Shown here: piece after piece, positions 6,532 to 9,838 of the stretch
Layout of the letters: the number at the start of each line of letters is the position of its first letter
How positions within the stretch are numbered: position 1 is the stretch's first letter
Source of the DNA: CAZMUQ01 sp964569845
GTDB lineage: Archaea; Thermoproteota; Bathyarchaeia; Hecatellales; Hecatellaceae
Assembly (NCBI GenBank): GCA_964569845.1
Contig: CAZMUQ010000037.1
Span: forward strand, 1 to 9,838
Reading direction: 5' to 3'
Length of the DNA stretch: 9,838 nucleotides
Position numbers and translations under genes: made by a program
Notes under the pieces: generated by a model
What the model was told of the DNA's origin: nothing
The model's database searches: none
Seen by the model: only the letters and a program-made list of their open reading frames with translations

Positions 6532-7492
6532 AGAGTTAAAAAAATACTTCGTTAAAAGAACATTTCATGGTAAAGAAGTTGTTAAAGCTGTGGATAATGT
6601 TAGCTTTAAAATAAGTAAAGGAGAAACCTTCTGTTTAATTGGTGAATCAGGTTCTGGGAAAACAACACTAGGAAAACTTGTTATCGGCTTATTAAAACCT
6701 GATTATGGTGAAGTTTTCTTTGAAAATGTTAAAGTTAATAGGTTAAAAAGTAGGGAAGCTATAAAATTTAGGTTGTTAGTACAGTATATACCTCAACATC
6801 CAGATTCAGCCTTAGATCCTAGATGGAAAATTTATGATAGTATAGCTGAACCATTAAGGATACATAAGCTAGTAGATGACAAAAGAGAGGAGAAACAAAG
6901 AGTGTTAGAAGTAATTAAAACTGTTGGATTAAAGGAGGAGCATATGGAAAGATATCCACATGAATTAAGCGGCGGAGAACTACAAAGAGCTATTATAGCT
7001 AGAGCTATTATTTTAAATCCAAAATTTATTTTTGCTGATGAACCAACATCTATGCTTGATATATCTACGCAAGCACAAATTTTAAGGCTTCTTTTAAACA
7101 TAAAAGAAAATCTTTCAACTACCTATATGCTTACCACTCATGATATTGAAGTAGCTACACATATCTCAGATACAGTAGCAGTAATGTATAAGGGTAGGCT
7201 TGTTGAAATATGTGGAAAAGATGAATTACTTAAAAATCCACTACACCCATATACTCAGCAGTTAGTTACATCAATTAAAACATTTAAACACACTAGCCTT
7301 AAAATTCCCACAAATAAACCTTTAACCAAAATCTTTAGCAAAAGATTTAAAACTGATAATACTGTAAAGCTCAACTCTGCTTGCCCATTCTATGATAAAT
7401 GTCCATACAAGAATTCTCCTTGTGAAAAGTTTTCTCCTCAGCTAATTGAAGTTGAATACAACCATCTTGTAGCATGCCACTTTTACTCTTAA
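6512..7492 (+). CDS. dppF: ABC transporter ATP-binding protein, DppF/OppF type
   Basis: Second ATPase of the importer, 326 aa from ATG 6512. A longer reading from ATG 6485 adds MVAWLGVIF, which does not fit the family start. AGGTG (6499-6503) stands 8 nt before ATG 6512, so the shorter form is chosen. The gene then overlaps the DppD-type gene by 20 bp. Residues: Walker A GESGSGKT 44-51, Q-loop Gln95, signature LSGGELQR 152-159, Walker B FIFADEP 172-178, His210, all intact. The C-terminal extension has LHPYTQQLVTSI and Cys291, Cys297, Cys304 and Cys322 in a CPFYDKCPY...C...ACHF pattern, parallel to the partner ATPase. It is the last gene of the plus-strand operon. It should heterodimerise with the DppD-type subunit beneath the permeases. 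Confidence 0.94.
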   Translation: MALIVAKELKKYFVKRTFHGKEVVKAVDNVSFKISKGETFCLIGESGSGKTTLGKLVIGLLKPDYGEVFFENVKVNRLKSREAIKFRLLVQYIPQHPDSALDPRWKIYDSIAEPLRIHKLVDDKREEKQRVLEVIKTVGLKEEHMERYPHELSGGELQRAIIARAIILNPKFIFADEPTSMLDISTQAQILRLLLNIKENLSTTYMLTTHDIEVATHISDTVAVMYKGRLVEICGKDELLKNPLHPYTQQLVTSIKTFKHTSLKIPTNKPLTKIFSKRFKTDNTVKLNSACPFYDKCPYKNSPCEKFSPQLIEVEYNHLVACHFYS

Positions 7493-7498
7493 ATTACT

Positions 7499-7538
7499 TA
7501 CAATTAAGGAATAAATTAAGTTTGAATTTCCAATTGTA
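7499..7538. terminator. inverted repeat between convergent genes, possible terminator
   Basis: TACAATT (7499-7505) pairs with AATTGTA (7532-7538). After a 2-nt bulge, GGAA (7508-7511) pairs with TTCC (7528-7531), leaving a 16-nt loop. It begins 7 bp after the DppF-type gene in the 97-bp gap between two converging genes. This position suits a bidirectional transcript end, but the stem is AT-rich and not followed by a long T run. Confidence 0.35.
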
Positions 7539-7589
7539 GGGCTTTCTTACCAATTATCTTTAAACAATAAACCTAAACTTTGCTTCACC

Positions 7590-8264
7590 TTAAAGATTTA
7601 AAATTAGATTAGCAACTTCTAAAAGATCATTTGTTTTAATTACAACATCTGCCTCCTTTTCTATTTCCCTATCTTTTGGGTTTAGTGCAATTCTAAATCC
7701 AACCTTATTGAACATTTCAAGGTCGTATTTACTGTCTCCAACAACTATGAACTTGGATAATGGTATGTGGATTTTTTTGGAAATTTTCTTCAAAATTTCC
7801 ATTTTTTTTCCAGCTCTAACATGAATCTTTTGTTTACCAGTAGGATACCCTTCTTCATCTAATTCGAGTTCATTAGCATATATGTGTTCTATACCAAGAT
7901 CTTTTGCAACTTTTTTAGCTAATATATCTAACCCGTAAGTTATCAATATAACTAGGTAGTTTTTATCTTTAAGTTTGGTGATAGCTTTTTTAGCATTTTT
8001 CATGAGCGTATAAGTACTTAAAGCTTTCTCTATTTGTGTAATATGAGGAAACTTATTTTGCCCCCATATTTTTTTACCTTCCATCAGGAGTTTACTGAAA
8101 CTTATTTTCCTATAATAATATTTTTCAATGATTTTTTTTGTTCTTTCCCAGTCTAAATTGAAATATCTATGTATAAGCTCCCAGCAACTTTCTTTAATTA
8201 GTGTTCCGTCCATGTCAAAGACAACGACATTATACTTCCTATTATTCATTTCCTTGTTTCCCAT
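7590..8264 (-). CDS. HAD-superfamily hydrolase, SerB/phosphoserine-phosphatase-like
   Basis: Soluble phosphatase-like enzyme of the haloacid dehalogenase superfamily, 224 aa from ATG 8264. Motif I is VVVFDMDGTLI, with nucleophile Asp17 and general acid Asp19. Motif II is LVILITYG with Thr109. A lysine-rich segment near 147-160 can supply motif III. Motif IV is VVGDSKYDLEMF, with Asp177 and Asp181 as Mg ligands. A helical C1-type cap follows motif I (about 25-90), as in SerB-like subfamily I enzymes. The catalytic set looks complete, but the substrate cannot be told; phosphoserine, phosphoglycolate and nucleotide or sugar phosphates are all possible. GTG 8267 is directly upstream in frame, and ATG 8249 (residue 6) is another option. 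The TATA position suggests a leaderless message beginning near 8268. It stands alone, convergent with the importer operon and divergent from the V4R gene. Confidence 0.85.
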   Translation of the reverse strand: MGNKEMNNRKYNVVVFDMDGTLIKESCWELIHRYFNLDWERTKKIIEKYYYRKISFSKLLMEGKKIWGQNKFPHITQIEKALSTYTLMKNAKKAITKLKDKNYLVILITYGLDILAKKVAKDLGIEHIYANELELDEEGYPTGKQKIHVRAGKKMEILKKISKKIHIPLSKFIVVGDSKYDLEMFNKVGFRIALNPKDREIEKEADVVIKTNDLLEVANLILNL

Positions 8265-8288
8265 CACAACAATCTAAAATGCTTAATG

Positions 8289-8298
8289 TAAAATATAA
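8289..8298 (-). promoter_or_regulatory. TATA box of the HAD phosphatase gene
   Basis: TTATATTTTA reads on the minus strand, centred about 26 bp from 8268. That places transcription initiation directly at the GTG/ATG start codons (8267/8264), a leaderless arrangement common in archaea. No ribosome binding site is seen, which agrees. Confidence 0.5.
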
Positions 8299-8300
8299 CT

Positions 8301-8316
8301 ATTATCGCTAGATAAT
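8301..8316. promoter_or_regulatory. palindrome next to the HAD gene promoter, candidate operator
   Basis: ATTATC-GCTA-GATAAT is a perfect 6-bp inverted repeat with a 4-nt spacer. It sits directly upstream of the HAD gene's TATA element, where factor B would bind. A dimeric regulator bound here could affect the HAD promoter. The regulator is unknown. Confidence 0.35.
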
Positions 8317-8326
8317 CACCGTTATT

Positions 8327-8338
8327 TTTAGTACTAAA
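8327..8338. repeat. 12-bp perfect palindrome TTTAGTACTAAA
   Basis: A self-complementary 12-mer with no spacer lies midway in the 143-bp divergent region between the HAD and V4R genes, just upstream of the candidate plus-strand promoter. It could be a regulator site, but AT-rich palindromes of this size can arise by chance. Confidence 0.25.
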
Positions 8339-8360
8339 GTTAAATAAAGGTTAAATAAAA
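8339..8360 (+). promoter_or_regulatory. tandem TATA-like repeats, probable promoter of the V4R gene
   Basis: GTTAAATAAAG and GTTAAATAAAA occur as neighbouring direct copies (8339-8349 and 8350-8360). Either could serve as TATA element. The second places the transcript start near 8381, about 27 nt before the chosen TTG start at 8408. The run continues as GGTTTTAAGGTTTTA, so it is partly low-complexity sequence. Confidence 0.4.
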
Positions 8361-8407
8361 GGTTTTAAGGTTTTATCTCATGAGGGAACTGCTAAGATGG
8401 TAATAAT

Positions 8408-9835
8408 TTGAATCTTGTGAAAACTTATCATGAAGTTTTTGATGAAATAGCGAATATTTACGAAGGTTCCATCATAATGGTTATTGATGAGGCTCACTTT
8501 GACTCAATGATATTTTTAAATGCTCTTTTCTCAGAGTATGCCAAGAAAAAAACAGTTAATGTTATCACCCCATATGATGTTTTGACAAATTTTAATCAGA
8601 TTAAACTTGATAAGATCAAGTCTCTAAGTGAACTTTCAATTTTTGTAAGTCAAGTTAGAGAGAGCATTAAAGAAGGTGTAATAATACATCACTATTTTCC
8701 TCATCTTCTTGTACAACATGGCGAGGTAGGGTCATTAAAACTAGTAGAACATTGGCTTACGGAAATTCGTGAGAAACCTTTGTTAGAATTTATAACCTTA
8801 CCGCATAATACATTTCCAACCTTCGAGAAAACCCTTAATGCTATACTTCCGGGAGTTATTCATCTAACGGTTAGAAAAGAGAATGAAAGCTATAGCAGAA
8901 GTTTCACCATACATCGTGCATGCAAGGTTAAGTACCATGGTGCAACTTTTCTTTATCTCATAGAAAATGGAAAACTTCTAATAAAATTCGGTAAAAAATT
9001 CACTGATAAATTACCAATTACTAGAGGCGAGAAAATAGAGCAAGAAAAGCATTATATGTTAGAAAACATAGGAAGGCTAAGAATACTATTAAAAGATGTT
9101 GAACCTAAAGCTCTTACTCCTTCTGAATATCTACTTTTAACACAATTACATAATATGCCCTTAATGGAAATAAAAATGCTCTTTCCTGAATCTTTTGATG
9201 AAATATTAAGCAGAATCGCTAAATGGGTTGTTGATGGCATCATTGAGTTGCAGGAGGAGAGCAAGGATATTATAAGCGAAGGGAATGTACGCCCGCCAAC
9301 AAAACGTATTAAAATAGCGCTAAAACTTCCAACTGGACTTTTTATTAGGCTGGTTAAAAGACCACGCAAGGTTCCAATAGAAAGTTTGCTGGGCTTAAGG
9401 AAAACTATTGAAACAATTTTACAGGTTTATCTTCCAAAGGAAGAAGAACCTTTACAAGCATTAAAACTATGCGAGAAACTTGTTCATGAACTTTCCGCTA
9501 GAAGAACAGCAATTGTTCATACTCTCTCTCTTGGAGAGGATCCTAAAGCAAGGTTAGACTTAAATTATTTACCAAAAATAATTTCCCTTACATTGATGTC
9601 AGGTTTTGGACTTACATGTGAAACATCAAAAGTTGCTGAAGATGTATGGGAAGTTAAAGTCAAAAATTGTTTTATTTGTGAAAATATAAAATCAAATAAA
9701 CCTGAATGTCACATTATAAGTGGAACAATCAGCGGCGTTTTACCAATAATATTTAAAGAAAGGTTCTTATGCGATGAGGTTAGATGTAAAGCTATGGGGC
9801 ATCCTGCTTGTGTATTTATGATTAGGAAAATGTAG
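8408..9835 (+). CDS. V4R-domain protein with degenerate RecA/KaiC-like N-terminus
   Basis: Soluble 475-aa protein. The C-terminal part is a V4R (4-vinyl reductase-type) small-molecule or metal-binding domain. Its ending has the family layout: C434-H435 plus a Gly-rich helix (HIISGTISGVLPIIF), Cys455/Cys460, then AMGHPACVFMIRK with Cys468. An extra CxxC (421/424) precedes it. Residues 235-282 (LTPSEYLLLTQL...WVVDGIIELQ) look like a winged helix. Residues 19-153 follow the strand-helix pattern of a RecA/KaiC ATPase: a strand, then EAHFDSMIFLNAL at the P-loop position, then a strand (VNVIT). The GxxxxGKS/T residues are absent, so nucleotide binding is doubtful. TTG 8408 is the most upstream start, because an in-frame stop lies at 8393; GTG 8417 is the alternative. 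No strong ribosome binding site is seen. The layout suggests a ligand sensor or regulator; its function is unknown. Confidence 0.75.
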   Translation: MNLVKTYHEVFDEIANIYEGSIIMVIDEAHFDSMIFLNALFSEYAKKKTVNVITPYDVLTNFNQIKLDKIKSLSELSIFVSQVRESIKEGVIIHHYFPHLLVQHGEVGSLKLVEHWLTEIREKPLLEFITLPHNTFPTFEKTLNAILPGVIHLTVRKENESYSRSFTIHRACKVKYHGATFLYLIENGKLLIKFGKKFTDKLPITRGEKIEQEKHYMLENIGRLRILLKDVEPKALTPSEYLLLTQLHNMPLMEIKMLFPESFDEILSRIAKWVVDGIIELQEESKDIISEGNVRPPTKRIKIALKLPTGLFIRLVKRPRKVPIESLLGLRKTIETILQVYLPKEEEPLQALKLCEKLVHELSARRTAIVHTLSLGEDPKARLDLNYLPKIISLTLMSGFGLTCETSKVAEDVWEVKVKNCFICENIKSNKPECHIISGTISGVLPIIFKERFLCDEVRCKAMGHPACVFMIRKM

Positions 9836-9838
9836 ATT

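Noticed and set aside
5940..7101. Minus-strand open frames opposite the two ATPase genes
   Set aside because: They are mirror frames of conserved ATPase motifs and have no independent coding signs.
8339..8375. Repeats as a possible CRISPR or mobile-element end
   Set aside because: There are only two short AT-rich copies without spacers, target duplication or transposase. Promoter-like low complexity explains them better.
9052..9369. Minus-strand open frame opposite the V4R gene
   Set aside because: It is antisense to a long continuous frame and has no promoter or domain.

Overview
The window comes from an AT-rich genome that reads as archaeal. Genes are preceded by TATA-type promoter elements about 25 bp from the predicted transcript starts, and several carry GGTGA-type ribosome binding sites. 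The tRNA-Phe has no encoded CCA, and the gene families are typical of archaea. I would guess a thermoproteotal (TACK-type) or similarly uncultured archaeon. The sequence alone does not fix the lineage.

Layout. Bases 18-91 are a complete tRNA-Phe(GAA) on the plus strand. Bases 169-3529 form a minus-strand operon with 4-nt ATGA overlaps: an extracytoplasmic solute-binding protein of the oligopeptide/nickel class, then two permeases of the DppB/OppB and DppC/OppC type. A short divergent promoter region (3530-3620) separates it from a plus-strand operon (3621-7492). That operon encodes a class I SAM-dependent methyltransferase of the two-domain O-methyltransferase family, a DUF4213/DUF364 'putative heavy-metal chelation' protein, and the two ATPases (DppD- and DppF-type) that complete the importer. 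A convergent gap follows, then a minus-strand HAD phosphatase (7590-8264). Last, divergent from it, is a 475-residue V4R-domain protein (8408-9835) with a degenerate RecA/KaiC-like N-terminal region and a winged-helix-like middle segment.

How it fits together. The two divergent operons build one importer: binding protein, two permeases and two ATPases. Two enzyme-like genes, the methyltransferase and the DUF364 protein, sit inside the ATPase operon. The binding protein resembles the NikA branch, and DUF364 has been proposed from structure to act on metal chelates. The most economical reading is therefore uptake of a metal chelate, or of a methylated or methylatable metallophore or cofactor precursor, coupled to intracellular handling. 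This is inference. The shared promoter region carries back-to-back TATA boxes and a 7-bp-arm palindrome lying over one of them, which suggests joint control by a dimeric regulator.

The right-hand part looks separate in function. The HAD/V4R intergenic region has two more palindromes. The V4R protein looks like a sensory or regulatory protein rather than an enzyme.
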